From positions 1 to 64,000 of the forward strand of contig NZ_CP073747.1 in NCBI RefSeq assembly GCF_024398015.1: a DNA stretch of 64,000 nt, read 5' to 3'. The translations under genes were made by a program, and so were the position numbers. This DNA is from Kordiimonas sp. SCSIO 12610. Lineage in GTDB: Bacteria; Pseudomonadota; Alphaproteobacteria; Sphingomonadales; Kordiimonadaceae. Below, one piece after another: positions 56,503 through 64,000 of the stretch. Below the pieces are notes generated by a model. The model had not been told where the DNA came from. It searched no databases and saw only the letters and a list, made by a program, of their open reading frames with translations. Position 1 is the stretch's first letter. Each line of letters begins with the position of its first letter.

Positions 56503-56997
56503 ATGCCCAATATAATTCGAAATCATTATTCCGTTAGTCTGCTTGCAATCATACTGTTATCGGCCTGTGCAGCACAAAACGATTGGCCTCAGTTAACGGA
56601 CGCGGTACCAGACGCGACTGAACGTAACCGGGTGATCGAACGTGCAGAGCCTGCTCCTTATGAACAGGTTGAGACTATCAATAAATTCCAGACGATCGAA
56701 GAAGCACAAAATCTGCTTAAAGAGCTGGAGATTTTGATTCAGGAAGAAAAGCAAGCGTACGATTCTCTAAAGAATGTTTTTGTGCAAACATCTGACGAAA
56801 CGAAAAACGATTTATGGTTTGAGCTTCAACTTGCGCTTACCCGCATAAGCCATACGAACAGTCGGCTCGATAATATTATTCAGCACAATGGTGATGATTT
56901 GTCATCACTGGCAGGAACGGCCAAGACTATCAAATCGACCACTGATAAATTTGTTATCAATGAACGGCAAACATTAGCAAAGCTGAGGCCAGAGTAG
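56503..56997 (+). CDS. Hypothetical lipoprotein with coiled-coil body
   Basis: 164 residues. A lipoprotein signal with lipobox LLSAC puts the lipidated cysteine at residue 22. The mature part begins with a Pro/Arg-rich stretch and then a long helical, charge-rich region (IEEAQNLLKELEILIQEEKQ and beyond) likely to form a coiled coil. No domain recognised; a cell-envelope role is inferred from the signal alone. ATG 56503 is the first; a TTG at 56494 also reads in frame. It is convergent with the P1-peptidase gene. Confidence 0.72.
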   Translation: MPNIIRNHYSVSLLAIILLSACAAQNDWPQLTDAVPDATERNRVIERAEPAPYEQVETINKFQTIEEAQNLLKELEILIQEEKQAYDSLKNVFVQTSDETKNDLWFELQLALTRISHTNSRLDNIIQHNGDDLSSLAGTAKTIKSTTDKFVINERQTLAKLRPE

Positions 56998-57007
56998 GCG
57001 CAAGTTT

Positions 57008-57925
57008 TTAAGTAGCGTTTGCCAAATGAATGGCTTTTTCAATAGCACGCACCACACAATCGGCGGCTAGCGTTCCAACATACGCGAGCGTTGCGGCCAA
57101 TGGTTCATCAAGTGACTTTTCCCCTGTCGACATAGCAAACATGGTATCGCCGTCAAAAGGCGTGTGAATAGGGCGAATAGCGCGCGCAAACCCGTCCTGA
57201 GCCATCATAGCCAGTCGCTTGCAGCCTCCCTTATCCAAATCAAGGTTGGTGACAACGGCCCCGATGGTCGTGTTCGACCCAATTAATCCAAGTTTCGGCA
57301 TATTAACTACGCCGTGTTGTACCTGCTCGCCGCCAACTTCATGCGTCACGGGCCCGAAGCTATTAACGGCAACAATTGCAGCAACCTTAATTCCTGACTC
57401 GGTAACCAAACTAGCGCTTCCAATACCGCCGTTTTGCGCACCCGCTGTGGCACCGAAACCGGCACCGGCTCGGCCCAGTTGCATAGTGTTTCGCGCGTTC
57501 TGGACGGCTTTGACACCAAGGTCAGCATATGGTGATACCTGCCCCCAGTTCTTATCGCCACCATTCCTCAGGTCAAATAAAATTGCAGACGGGACAACAG
57601 GAACCGTGCGCGGCCCAAGCGGTAAACCAATCCCTTGCTCGGATAAGTAACCGACGACACCATCGCTGGCCGCTAGCCCAAACACAGACCCACCAGACAA
57701 TACGAGGCCATGGACTTTCTCAACCAAACAACTTGGGTCCAGCGCTTCGGTATCCCTGGTGCCGGGGCCACCACCGCGAACATCCACACCCATCGCCACC
57801 GGAGCATCAGGCAGAATTACCGTAACACCAGTGTTAATACGCTCATTGTCGGCCTGGCCAACTTTGATACCCTCAATGTCTGTAATTAAATCCTGCGCGC
57901 CGGGTTTGGCTTGAATACTCAGCAT
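57008..57925 (-). CDS. P1 family (S58, DmpA-like) peptidase
   Basis: Self-processing N-terminal-nucleophile aminopeptidase family that includes DmpA and beta-peptidyl aminopeptidases. 305 residues: start ITDIEGIKVGQ, the GVTVILPDAPVAMGVDVRGG strand pair, VLSGGSVFGLAASDGV, and the cleavage/nucleophile region SNTTIGAVVTNLDLDK around residue 215, with the processed residue expected among the Ser/Thr there. Cytosolic; no signal peptide. The substrate is unknown. Its start is 28 bp downstream of the kinase stop, possibly the same operon. Confidence 0.87.
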   Translation of the reverse strand: MLSIQAKPGAQDLITDIEGIKVGQADNERINTGVTVILPDAPVAMGVDVRGGGPGTRDTEALDPSCLVEKVHGLVLSGGSVFGLAASDGVVGYLSEQGIGLPLGPRTVPVVPSAILFDLRNGGDKNWGQVSPYADLGVKAVQNARNTMQLGRAGAGFGATAGAQNGGIGSASLVTESGIKVAAIVAVNSFGPVTHEVGGEQVQHGVVNMPKLGLIGSNTTIGAVVTNLDLDKGGCKRLAMMAQDGFARAIRPIHTPFDGDTMFAMSTGEKSLDEPLAATLAYVGTLAADCVVRAIEKAIHLANAT

Positions 57926-57953
57926 CTCAAAATCCTACTATTTTTGATGTCTA

Positions 57954-59345
57954 TTATGCCCCAGGAAGGCAAATCATGAATGTGGAACCATCTGGGCCCG
58001 TGGATTCGAGGCCAATTTTACCACCATGTGCCAATACAATGTCTCTTGCTATGGCAAGCCCAAGCCCTGTCCCTCCAGACTTGGCAGATGAAAATGCTTT
58101 GAAGAGATTATCCTGAACATTTTGGGGAATACCAGGGCCCTGATCAGCGATCGTGATATGAACCAGCCCATGTTCTTCTTTCATAGCACCAATAGTAATA
58201 CCACCAGAGGTGCCCTGCACTTCGCGCGCATTTCGGCAAAGATTAAGAATAACCCTGTGAATCTGCCCCGAGTCAGCCAAAATAGTAAGCTCATCATCGA
58301 AGTCTTTTGTAAACGTAAAGTCTTCATTGTCAGCAATATCCAGCGACACGGCGACTTCGTCAGCAAGTTCGGAAAGGCTGATCCATTCTTTCTCAGGCAA
58401 TGGTTCATCTGCCTTCCCGTGGCGCATCGTACGCTCACAAAGGGTGACGGCGCGGCCTACTGCCGAGATTAATCGCTTTGAAATTTTCTGGACCCTCGGG
58501 TCCTCAACACGTTTCAACCCATCAGACGCCAACTGAGCTGTCGCTAAAATATTTCTGAGATCATGATTAATTTTTGCAACAGCTTCACCAAGTTCAGCCA
58601 ATCGGGTTTTCTGATTTAGGTTCTGACGCAATTCTGATTGCATGCGTGATAATTCACGTTCAACAAGGCCAATTTCATCGGACCGTTTTGTTCCTGCTTT
58701 CAGAAACTTGTCTTCTGTTTCCGGGCTCCGACGAAAACCAACCACACTATCCTTAATCCGGCGCATTGGTCGTACCATCAACCAATGAAGGGCAACATAA
58801 ACAAGTATACCTGTGACTACCGAAATAATGATCGCAAGCAACAGCACATTATTCGAATATGTTGTCATTGCCTGATACAAATCGGCTTCATCAATCGTCA
58901 CTTCAAGTAGACGAGTGCCCGATAATCTGGAATTACCAACGACACGAATAACTCTATCACCATCGGCTTCCAAGGTATCAAGGGCATCAGCAATCAGCAT
59001 ACCGAGCATGGGATTACGCAAATCATAGGACGCATGTGCCACATGTGGCATTACATCCCCACCAAGCAGAATACTTTGCTCATTCCTGCGCATAACAACG
59101 GCAATAACACCAGCGGTATTCAGAAGTGACCCTTCAAGGTCCGGGGTTACAGCCTGATTCGGGTCTGCCGTCGCGGCCAGGGCCGCCACTTGTGCCGCAG
59201 CCAGCCGCTCTTCCAGGAAGTTTTGTCGAAATGTCGCGATCAAGGGAAGGTAAACGAACATGGAAACAACCATGACAAATATGATAGTCAAGAATAACAA
59301 TCTTGACCGTAAGCTTGATGTCATTGGTCGGTATAATTCAGGCAT
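57954..59345 (-). CDS. Sensor histidine kinase, orphan
   Basis: 463 residues. TM1 (about 13-37), a periplasmic sensor of about 125 residues, TM2 (about 167-190), HAMP (191-245), then a HisKA-like segment with phospho-acceptor H261 in KINHDLRNILA and an HATPase_c domain (N box HRVILNLCRNAREV, G1 DQGPGIP, G2 GGTGLGLAI). The HDLRN form of the H box is typical of a distinct alphaproteobacterial kinase group. No response regulator is adjacent, so partner and signal are unknown. ATG 59345; codon 8 is an alternative. Confidence 0.9.
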   Translation of the reverse strand: MPELYRPMTSSLRSRLLFLTIIFVMVVSMFVYLPLIATFRQNFLEERLAAAQVAALAATADPNQAVTPDLEGSLLNTAGVIAVVMRRNEQSILLGGDVMPHVAHASYDLRNPMLGMLIADALDTLEADGDRVIRVVGNSRLSGTRLLEVTIDEADLYQAMTTYSNNVLLLAIIISVVTGILVYVALHWLMVRPMRRIKDSVVGFRRSPETEDKFLKAGTKRSDEIGLVERELSRMQSELRQNLNQKTRLAELGEAVAKINHDLRNILATAQLASDGLKRVEDPRVQKISKRLISAVGRAVTLCERTMRHGKADEPLPEKEWISLSELADEVAVSLDIADNEDFTFTKDFDDELTILADSGQIHRVILNLCRNAREVQGTSGGITIGAMKEEHGLVHITIADQGPGIPQNVQDNLFKAFSSAKSGGTGLGLAIARDIVLAHGGKIGLESTGPDGSTFMICLPGA

Positions 59346-59495
59346 TTAATACTTCAGACTCGATTAAAACGGACATTTCTTATCTTAACTCAAGACTATA
59401 GCTATTATTCTATGAACTCAAGATCAAGCGGAATAGATTATAGTTTCATTCAAAATTGACATTATTATGAACAATGAAATAAATTGTTTCATAGG

Positions 59496-59524
59496 TTGAC
59501 TTAGTGGCTGCATACCGCTATACA
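59496..59524 (+). promoter_or_regulatory. Sigma-70 promoter of rpmH
   Basis: TTGACT (59496-59501), exactly 17 bp, then TATACA (59519-59524). Each hexamer differs from consensus at one or two positions. The transcript would start near 59531, about 58 nt before the rpmH GTG. This is the best promoter match I found in the window. Confidence 0.75.
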
Positions 59525-59588
59525 CCGCCATCGAATTTTGGCGAGCCGCTCATACCGAGAATGTTCGCATAAATCTGGAGTATGACAA

Positions 59589-59723
59589 GTGAAACGTACT
59601 TATCAACCAAGTGTGCTCGTACGCAAGCGTCGCCATGGTTTCCGTTCGCGGATGGCAACTGTTGGTGGTCGTCGTATCATTAATGCACGCCGCGCAAAAG
59701 GCCGTAAACGCCTTTCTGCATAA
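59589..59723 (+). CDS. rpmH: 50S ribosomal protein L34
   Basis: 44-residue, strongly basic ribosomal protein. It starts at GTG with GGAG eight bases upstream; the sequence (M)[19 protein letters not shown] followed by the GGRRI and AKGRKRLSA segments is unmistakable. One point differs from most L34 proteins: PSVLVRKRR instead of PSKLVRKRR/PSNLVRKRR. It begins the rpmH-rnpA-yidD-yidC-yihA group and is followed by an intrinsic terminator. Confidence 0.97.
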   Translation: MKRTYQPSVLVRKRRHGFRSRMATVGGRRIINARRAKGRKRLSA

Positions 59724-59774
59724 GGGGTTAAGCACTTAAATGTGCTGAAAACTCAGTAAGCTAGCGCTTAAAAT

Positions 59775-59806
59775 GCCGACCAAGAGTTATCTGGTCGGCT
59801 TTTTTA
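59775..59806 (+). terminator. Rho-independent terminator between rpmH and rnpA
   Basis: GCCGACCA (59775-59782) pairs with TGGTCGGC (59792-59799) around a 9-nt loop, followed at once by seven T. It lies 52 bp after rpmH and 42 bp before the rnpA start, so it would cut most transcripts after rpmH and let only a fraction read into rnpA and yidC. Confidence 0.85.
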
Positions 59807-59847
59807 TTATTTTGACTGTTTTGAACCATAAGCCCGGAGCTACAGAG

Positions 59848-60228
59848 ATGGATGTGATTGTTACGCGCTTAACAAACCGCATCGATTATCTGAGCGTTGC
59901 AGGGACTCGGCGAAAATGGATCACACCCAGCTTTATCATTCAGGCAAAACCTGATCACCTTACCAGCGATTCTATCGCTCTTGGCTTTACAGCATCAAAA
60001 AAGGTCGGAAACGCCGTTAAACGCAACAAAGCACGCAGACGATTGAAAGAAGCGGCACGAGCGGTTGTTGCTCAACATGGTAATGGCGGCTGGGCGTACG
60101 TAATAATCGCCCGAGAAAGTGCCATAAGCTATCCATTTGAAAAAATATTATCTGACATGAAATGGGCTCTTGTAAAATTAAACAAAGGTGCCGATTTAGA
60201 ACCTAAGTCAAAAAGACGGTCAAAATAA
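59848..60228 (+). CDS. rnpA: Ribonuclease P protein component
   Basis: Protein subunit of RNase P, which matures tRNA 5' ends. 126 residues from ATG 59848, which has GGAG eight bases upstream; the frame is open from 59773 but that part overlaps the terminator. The RNR signature is in [19 protein letters not shown] (about residues 51-69), and GWAYVIIAR follows. The basic C-terminus PKSKRRSK is usual. yidD starts 24 bp later. Confidence 0.93.
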   Translation: MDVIVTRLTNRIDYLSVAGTRRKWITPSFIIQAKPDHLTSDSIALGFTASKKVGNAVKRNKARRRLKEAARAVVAQHGNGGWAYVIIARESAISYPFEKILSDMKWALVKLNKGADLEPKSKRRSK

Positions 60229-60251
60229 TACAGGAACGGATTGTTGTTTTT

Positions 60252-60578
60252 ATGGGTAAACCCATGAAAAATATAGATAATACCAACACTTCTAGAAGCA
60301 TACTCACTAGGGTATTGGTTGCTTTTGTAAGGTTCTATCAACTTTTCCTGTCTCCTTTATTAGGGTCAAACTGTCGTTATCAGCCAACCTGTAGTCACTA
60401 TGCAATTGAAGCAATGCGTGTTCATGGTGGACTCAAGGGGGGTTGGCTCGCTATAAGGCGCATCATGCGATGTCACCCATGGGGTGGGTTTGGATATGAC
60501 CCTGTTCCCGAGGCAACATCAAAACGCGATATTCAGAAACAGTATGCTGGTAAAGACCAGCAGGAAAAACAGGGTTAA
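60252..60578 (+). CDS. yidD: Membrane protein insertion efficiency factor YidD
   Basis: Small membrane-associated protein that aids YidC-dependent insertion. 108 residues. Hallmarks: [20 protein letters not shown], then [12 protein letters not shown] and [20 protein letters not shown] 60252 is the first; codon 5 is also ATG. It lies between rnpA and yidC as in most bacteria, only 7 bp before yidC. Confidence 0.95.
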   Translation: MGKPMKNIDNTNTSRSILTRVLVAFVRFYQLFLSPLLGSNCRYQPTCSHYAIEAMRVHGGLKGGWLAIRRIMRCHPWGGFGYDPVPEATSKRDIQKQYAGKDQQEKQG

Positions 60579-60585
60579 GTATCCC

Positions 60586-62364
60586 ATGGGTGAAAATAAA
60601 AATATTATTCTGGCACTTGTTCTGTCTGGCATTATTTTGTTTGGTTATCAGTATTTTATAGCTGGACCGCGCATCGAAGCACAGCGCCAGTATGAAGCAC
60701 TACAAGCAGAGCAAGCTGCGATTGAAGGAACAGAAAATGCCGGCGTTATCGAGCAAGACGACGCACCCTCGTTGCCCCTTGCAGTTTCTGTTGACCCACA
60801 AACTGATCAAAGCTCATCCGGGAACTACACATACGCGGACGCCAAGACGATTGCTATTAACAATGCTGAACTGTCTGGCTCTATATCCTTGGGCGGCGCA
60901 AGGTTCGATAATCTGTTTCTCGCCAATCATAATGTAGAATTGAACGGCGAAGAGAAGGTTCAACTTCTTGTCCCTGCTAATGAAGATAACGGGTATTTTG
61001 TGCGTTTTGGGTGGACAGCTGTAGATGCCTCGATTTCAGCAGACGACCTGCCAAAAGCAACGACTATCTGGACAAGCTCAGACACAGAATTAACCCCCCA
61101 ATCGCCTGTACTACTTCGCTGGACAAATGCAGCAGGTATCGAATTTCTCATCAAAATCGAACTCGATGAACAATTCATGTTTACTGTTACCCAGACCGTA
61201 AACAACACTTCGGGTAACCCTATCCAAGTGCGACCATACGGTTTTATTGATAGAAAACAGGAACCCGTTACCGACGGCTTATTTGTTTTACATGAAGGCC
61301 CTATCGGTGTTTTTGACGATAATCTGGAAGAGCAAACATACGAAGACCTTCGGGATGCCGATGGTGGTAAATTTGAAAGTACCACATCTGTTGGTGGCTG
61401 GATGGGTATTACAGACAAATATTGGATGACCGTTTTAATCCCTGACCAAGCCAAACAATTAGCTGTATCAAACCTATCTTACAAAGCATCAGGGGGTTAC
61501 CGAGCCTCGTATCTTGAAAAAGCAGCGAGCGTACCTGCTGGCGGAAGTTTCGAGACACAGACACAGCTATATGCTGGTGCGAAAATTGTTGAAACGATCG
61601 ATAATTACCAAGATGAATTTGGTATCAAGCTATTCGATCGTTCCATCGATTGGGGCTGGTTATATTTCCTGACAAAACCATTTTTCGCAGGCATTCATTT
61701 CTTATTTGGTTTAACCGGTAATTTCGGTGTTGCCATTCTATTGTTCACTGTGGTTGTCAAACTGGTTTTATTCCCGCTTGCTAACAAGTCTTATGTGTCC
61801 ATGAGCCACATGAAAGACGCACAGCCAAAAATGAAGGCTTTGCAAGAACGCTATAAGGATGACCGTCAGAAACTTCAGCAAGAGATGATGGCTTTCTATA
61901 AGAAGGAAAAAATCAACCCGCTTGCCGGTTGTTTGCCGATCCTGATTCAAATGCCAATTTTCTTTGCGCTTTATAAAGTGCTCTATGTGACGATTGAAAT
62001 GCGCCATCAGCCATTTTTTGGCTGGATTCAAGACTTGTCAGTGGCAGACCCGGTGACACCGCTGAACTTGTTTGGCCTTATACCGTTTGACCCACCTGCG
62101 GTGATCGCGATTGGTATCTGGCCTATCCTGATGGGTGTAACAATGTGGTTGCAACAAAAACTGAACCCACAAACTAATATGGATCCAACCCAACAGAAAA
62201 TCATGGCCTTCCTGCCAATTATTTTCACATTTATCATGGCGCGCTTTAGTGCGGGTCTTGTGATCTACTGGACATGGAACAACCTTCTGTCTATTACGCA
62301 GCAATGGTACATTATGCGCAAGGAATCAGCGCGCCGCGCTGCTAAAGCGGCCAACAAGGCCTGA
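60586..62364 (+). CDS. yidC: Membrane protein insertase YidC
   Basis: Inner-membrane insertase/chaperone, 592 residues. N-terminal anchor (NIILALVLSGIILFGYQYFI), large periplasmic domain (about 60-345), then the five-span Oxa1 core starting near LFGLTGNFGVAILLFTVVVK and containing NPLAGCLPILIQMPIFFALY and the final FIMARFSAGLVIYWTWNNLL. ATG 60586 is chosen; the frame is open from 60484 within yidD. The C-terminus is basic (KESARRAAKAANKA), fitting ribosome binding. yihA follows after three bases. Confidence 0.96.
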   Translation: MGENKNIILALVLSGIILFGYQYFIAGPRIEAQRQYEALQAEQAAIEGTENAGVIEQDDAPSLPLAVSVDPQTDQSSSGNYTYADAKTIAINNAELSGSISLGGARFDNLFLANHNVELNGEEKVQLLVPANEDNGYFVRFGWTAVDASISADDLPKATTIWTSSDTELTPQSPVLLRWTNAAGIEFLIKIELDEQFMFTVTQTVNNTSGNPIQVRPYGFIDRKQEPVTDGLFVLHEGPIGVFDDNLEEQTYEDLRDADGGKFESTTSVGGWMGITDKYWMTVLIPDQAKQLAVSNLSYKASGGYRASYLEKAASVPAGGSFETQTQLYAGAKIVETIDNYQDEFGIKLFDRSIDWGWLYFLTKPFFAGIHFLFGLTGNFGVAILLFTVVVKLVLFPLANKSYVSMSHMKDAQPKMKALQERYKDDRQKLQQEMMAFYKKEKINPLAGCLPILIQMPIFFALYKVLYVTIEMRHQPFFGWIQDLSVADPVTPLNLFGLIPFDPPAVIAIGIWPILMGVTMWLQQKLNPQTNMDPTQQKIMAFLPIIFTFIMARFSAGLVIYWTWNNLLSITQQWYIMRKESARRAAKAANKA

Positions 62365-62367
62365 TCC

Positions 62368-63021
62368 ATGTCAGAAGAAGAACGCTTCACACATGATGAA
62401 ATTAATCGGGGCCGCCTATTGTTTGCAGGCCCCGTTGACTTCGTTAAGGGTGCCGTATCCCTTGAGACACTTCCACCACCCGACAGGGTTGAAGTTGCCT
62501 TTGCCGGGCGTTCAAATGTGGGGAAATCAAGCTTAATTAACGCGCTTACTGGGCGGAAGTCCCTTGCCAGAACGTCAAATACACCCGGGCGGACCCAAGA
62601 GCTTAATTATTTTGAAATGGGGCACGGCATGAACATGCCACTGTATCTGGTTGACTTACCCGGATATGGCTATGCAAAAATTGAACGAAAGAAAGTTGAA
62701 CGCTGGACGCGGCTCGTCAAGACATACCTGCGGGGCCGGGCAAGCCTGCGCCGGATTATGTTATTGATCGATAGTCGCCATGGGCTAAAAGAAAATGACC
62801 GCGAGATTATGAAAATGCTCGATGAAGCAGCGGTTAATTACCAGATTGTTCTAACGAAACTCGATAAGCTGAAAGTTGCCGACCGCGAAAAAATTATCGA
62901 AAAAACATCCAAGGACGCAAAGACCTTCATTGCTTGCCACCCAGAAATATTAGCAACAAGCAGCGAAAAAGGCTGGGGCCTGGAATTGGTGAAAGCCGAA
63001 GTGGCATCCCTTATTCTTTAG
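62368..63021 (+). CDS. yihA: Ribosome biogenesis GTP-binding protein YihA/YsxC (EngB)
   Basis: TRAFAC-class GTPase needed for late 50S assembly. 217 residues. G1 GRSNVGKS is at 47-54, G2 Thr lies in TSNTPGRTQ, G3 DLPGYGYAK follows, and G4 TKLDKLK and a G5-like ATSSEKGWG complete the fold. It starts three bases after yidC, the conserved end of this operon. Confidence 0.95.
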   Translation: MSEEERFTHDEINRGRLLFAGPVDFVKGAVSLETLPPPDRVEVAFAGRSNVGKSSLINALTGRKSLARTSNTPGRTQELNYFEMGHGMNMPLYLVDLPGYGYAKIERKKVERWTRLVKTYLRGRASLRRIMLLIDSRHGLKENDREIMKMLDEAAVNYQIVLTKLDKLKVADREKIIEKTSKDAKTFIACHPEILATSSEKGWGLELVKAEVASLIL

Positions 63022-63046
63022 GGATTAACTTAATTTCATAATTATT

Positions 63047-63397
63047 CTAAGCGATCATTTTTTCAAAATGATCCAATGTATTTTTTGCCTGCATATTGAA
63101 ATTTTTGATCAAGCTATGAATATGGGGTTGAGGTTGGTTTTCTTTGATAGCGAATTCAATTTCACGGCATCTTTGGCTAAGATTTTCTGCACCAAAAGAT
63201 AGGGTTGCACTTTTTAGTGCATGCGATTCTATCTCTAACATTTGCCAATTTTGAGTTTCAAAATACTTGTCAAAGTTCGTAAGACTGGCGCTGATTTCAT
63301 CACATAAAGACGAAACCAGTATCGGCAATACATCCCTGCCGACTTCGTTTTCCAGCGTTTGCAGCACTTTCATGTTACAGAGTGATAAATCTTCCAT
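63047..63397 (-). CDS. Hpt (histidine phosphotransfer) domain protein
   Basis: 116 residues forming a single Hpt four-helix domain; the phospho-acceptor is H59 in IESHALKSATLSFGAENLS. No other domain. It would relay phosphate between a hybrid kinase and a response regulator, neither of which is adjacent. ATG 63397 is chosen; a TTG at 63424 extends the frame. It lies six or more bases downstream of the DUF3253 gene on the same strand, possibly co-transcribed. Confidence 0.85.
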   Translation of the reverse strand: MEDLSLCNMKVLQTLENEVGRDVLPILVSSLCDEISASLTNFDKYFETQNWQMLEIESHALKSATLSFGAENLSQRCREIEFAIKENQPQPHIHSLIKNFNMQAKNTLDHFEKMIA

Positions 63398-63430
63398 GCC
63401 CAGCCTGTACCGGTATGTCAGCAAGCTACC

Positions 63431-63688
63431 TTATTCTGGCTTTGCTAAACGATAGACCCCCTTTAGGCCTTTTGATGCTATCGGTTTCCCTTTACGAAGG
63501 AAAGTCAAAAGATTTTCACTTTCCAGATCAATCGCAACCTTTTTCACCTTTGGCAGTAATTTTCTCCAATCCTCACCTTCCTGTGCACTGGCTTCTGCGA
63601 TTTCCCTCGGAGCGATTGACTTGGAATTATTTATTTTTTCCAAAATCATTTCTCTAAGCTTTTCTGATTTTTCTAAGCTTTCTGACAT
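63431..63688 (-). CDS. DUF3253 family protein
   Basis: 85-residue basic protein matching the DUF3253 pattern: an N-terminal helix LREMILEKINNSKSIAPREI, then EDWRKLLPKVKKVAIDL and a winged-helix-like end with FLRKGKPIASKGLKGVYRL. The fold suggests a small winged helix, but no function is known. ATG 63688 is chosen; the frame is open far upstream (to 63994), where it runs antisense to the next gene and has no family likeness. Confidence 0.75.
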   Translation of the reverse strand: MSESLEKSEKLREMILEKINNSKSIAPREIAEASAQEGEDWRKLLPKVKKVAIDLESENLLTFLRKGKPIASKGLKGVYRLAKPE

Positions 63689-63771
63689 TATTGCGATTTT
63701 TCCTCGATTTTGCTTTCCCGTTGCTACGCATGACGCTAGTGTCTGGCGCAAACGCAGGATGGAGTCCCAAC

Positions 63772-64000
63772 ATGTATAGCGTGAAAAAAACCCGCCACAT
63801 GCTGCTGATGTCAGCGCTTGGCTTATCTCTTGTCGCCTGTGGTGACAACAAGAAAGAAGAAGAAACTGCACAGCAGGACGCTTCGATTGAACAAACAACC
63901 ATTGAGGAAGGCAACGATACTGTGTCAGACGCCCCGTCAGAGAATGAAACATACAAGGCTGAAAACATTGCCTTTTTGGAAACCAACAAATCAAAAGAAG
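63772..64000 (+). CDS. FKBP-type peptidyl-prolyl isomerase lipoprotein, 5' part
   Basis: Partial gene cut by the window end; 76 codons seen. It starts at ATG 63772 with GGAG eight bases upstream. A lipoprotein signal with lipobox LVAC puts the lipidated Cys at residue 23. After a Lys/Glu/Gln-rich linker the last visible residues, ENIAFLETNKSKE, match the segment that precedes the catalytic domain in FKBP/Mip-type isomerases. The catalytic domain itself lies outside the window, so the call rests on the N-terminal part. Confidence 0.6.
   Translation, partial: MYSVKKTRHMLLMSALGLSLVACGDNKKEEETAQQDASIEQTTIEEGNDTVSDAPSENETYKAENIAFLETNKSKE

Noticed and set aside
56282-56515. Plus-strand 77-codon frame over tRNA-Arg
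   Set aside because: It overlaps the tRNA gene and has no credible start or family; treated as chance.
56233-56997. Possible integration site at tRNA-Arg
   Set aside because: No integrase, no repeated tRNA end and no cargo genes were seen nearby.
60960-61454. 164-codon minus-strand frame within yidC
   Set aside because: Antisense to the YidC periplasmic domain; Ser/Arg-rich translation typical of a shadow frame.
63689-63994. Upstream extension of the DUF3253 frame on the minus strand
   Set aside because: It runs antisense to the FKBP lipoprotein start, and the family match begins only at ATG 63688.

Overview
The window reads as a chromosomal segment of a free-living, aerobic, Gram-negative alphaproteobacterium with moderate base composition (roughly mid-40s %GC judged by eye, not computed). 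Evidence for the class: a GcrA cell-cycle regulator with GANTC (CcrM-type) sites in front of it, a FYDLN-acid (TIGR02300) gene beside aroA/cmk/rpsA, a membrane-anchored CycM-like cytochrome c, alphaproteobacterial-type DnaA and MutM, and the ScfR-type regulator beside isocitrate lyase. A marine lineage such as Kordiimonadales would fit, but that is only a guess. No transposase, integrase, prophage or CRISPR array was seen.

Layout. 0-6.6 kb: replication block dnaA-dnaN-recF-gyrB, closed by a bidirectional terminator. 6.6-11.2 kb (minus): argD-argF-hslO-monooxygenase operon and a solitary ABC-2 permease. 11.2-16 kb: gcrA with its promoter, cytochrome c', cytochrome b561, a two-gene 2-oxoacid dehydrogenase E1 and mutM. 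16-21.4 kb (plus): ubiE-ubiB-coaBC-dut-moeB-dsrE. 21.4-28.3 kb: pheA, cytochrome c, then minus-strand lap-marR-nlpC/P60, a 2Fe-2S ferredoxin and rpsA. 28.3-32.3 kb: the aroA/cmk/rpsA neighbourhood, split by an opposing pair (a VOC protein and an unrecognised membrane protein), then the TIGR02300 gene and tRNA-Ala.

32.4-40.6 kb is a nitrogen-acquisition locus: a divergent LysR regulator with a dyad operator, nirB-nirD, an FNT nitrite channel, a fused PP2C phosphatase/Ser-Thr kinase, cyanase and an outer-membrane porin. Together they would import nitrite (and probably cyanate) and convert both to ammonium; an Amt transporter lies at 54.6-55.9 kb. 40.9-43 kb holds the glutathione-dependent formaldehyde pathway. 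43-48.6 kb holds the glyoxylate shunt (malate synthase G, isocitrate lyase) with a divergent ScfR regulator and a cluster of TTGTAA half-sites. 48.6-51.4 kb holds AraC, VOC, YHS and MAPEG genes. 51.5-54.3 kb is a long-form aconitase B that resembles Bacteroidetes enzymes.

56.2-59.3 kb: tRNA-Arg, a small lipoprotein, a P1-family peptidase and an orphan sensor kinase. 59.5-63 kb: rpmH-rnpA-yidD-yidC-yihA with a clear sigma-70 promoter and an internal terminator after rpmH. The window ends with a solitary Hpt protein, a DUF3253 protein and the 5' end of an FKBP-type prolyl isomerase lipoprotein. The items most worth a second look are the nirBD/kinase/cyanase operon with its pyrimidine-loop hairpin, the TTGTAA and GANTC site clusters, the insertion between aroA and cmk, and the foreign-looking acnB.
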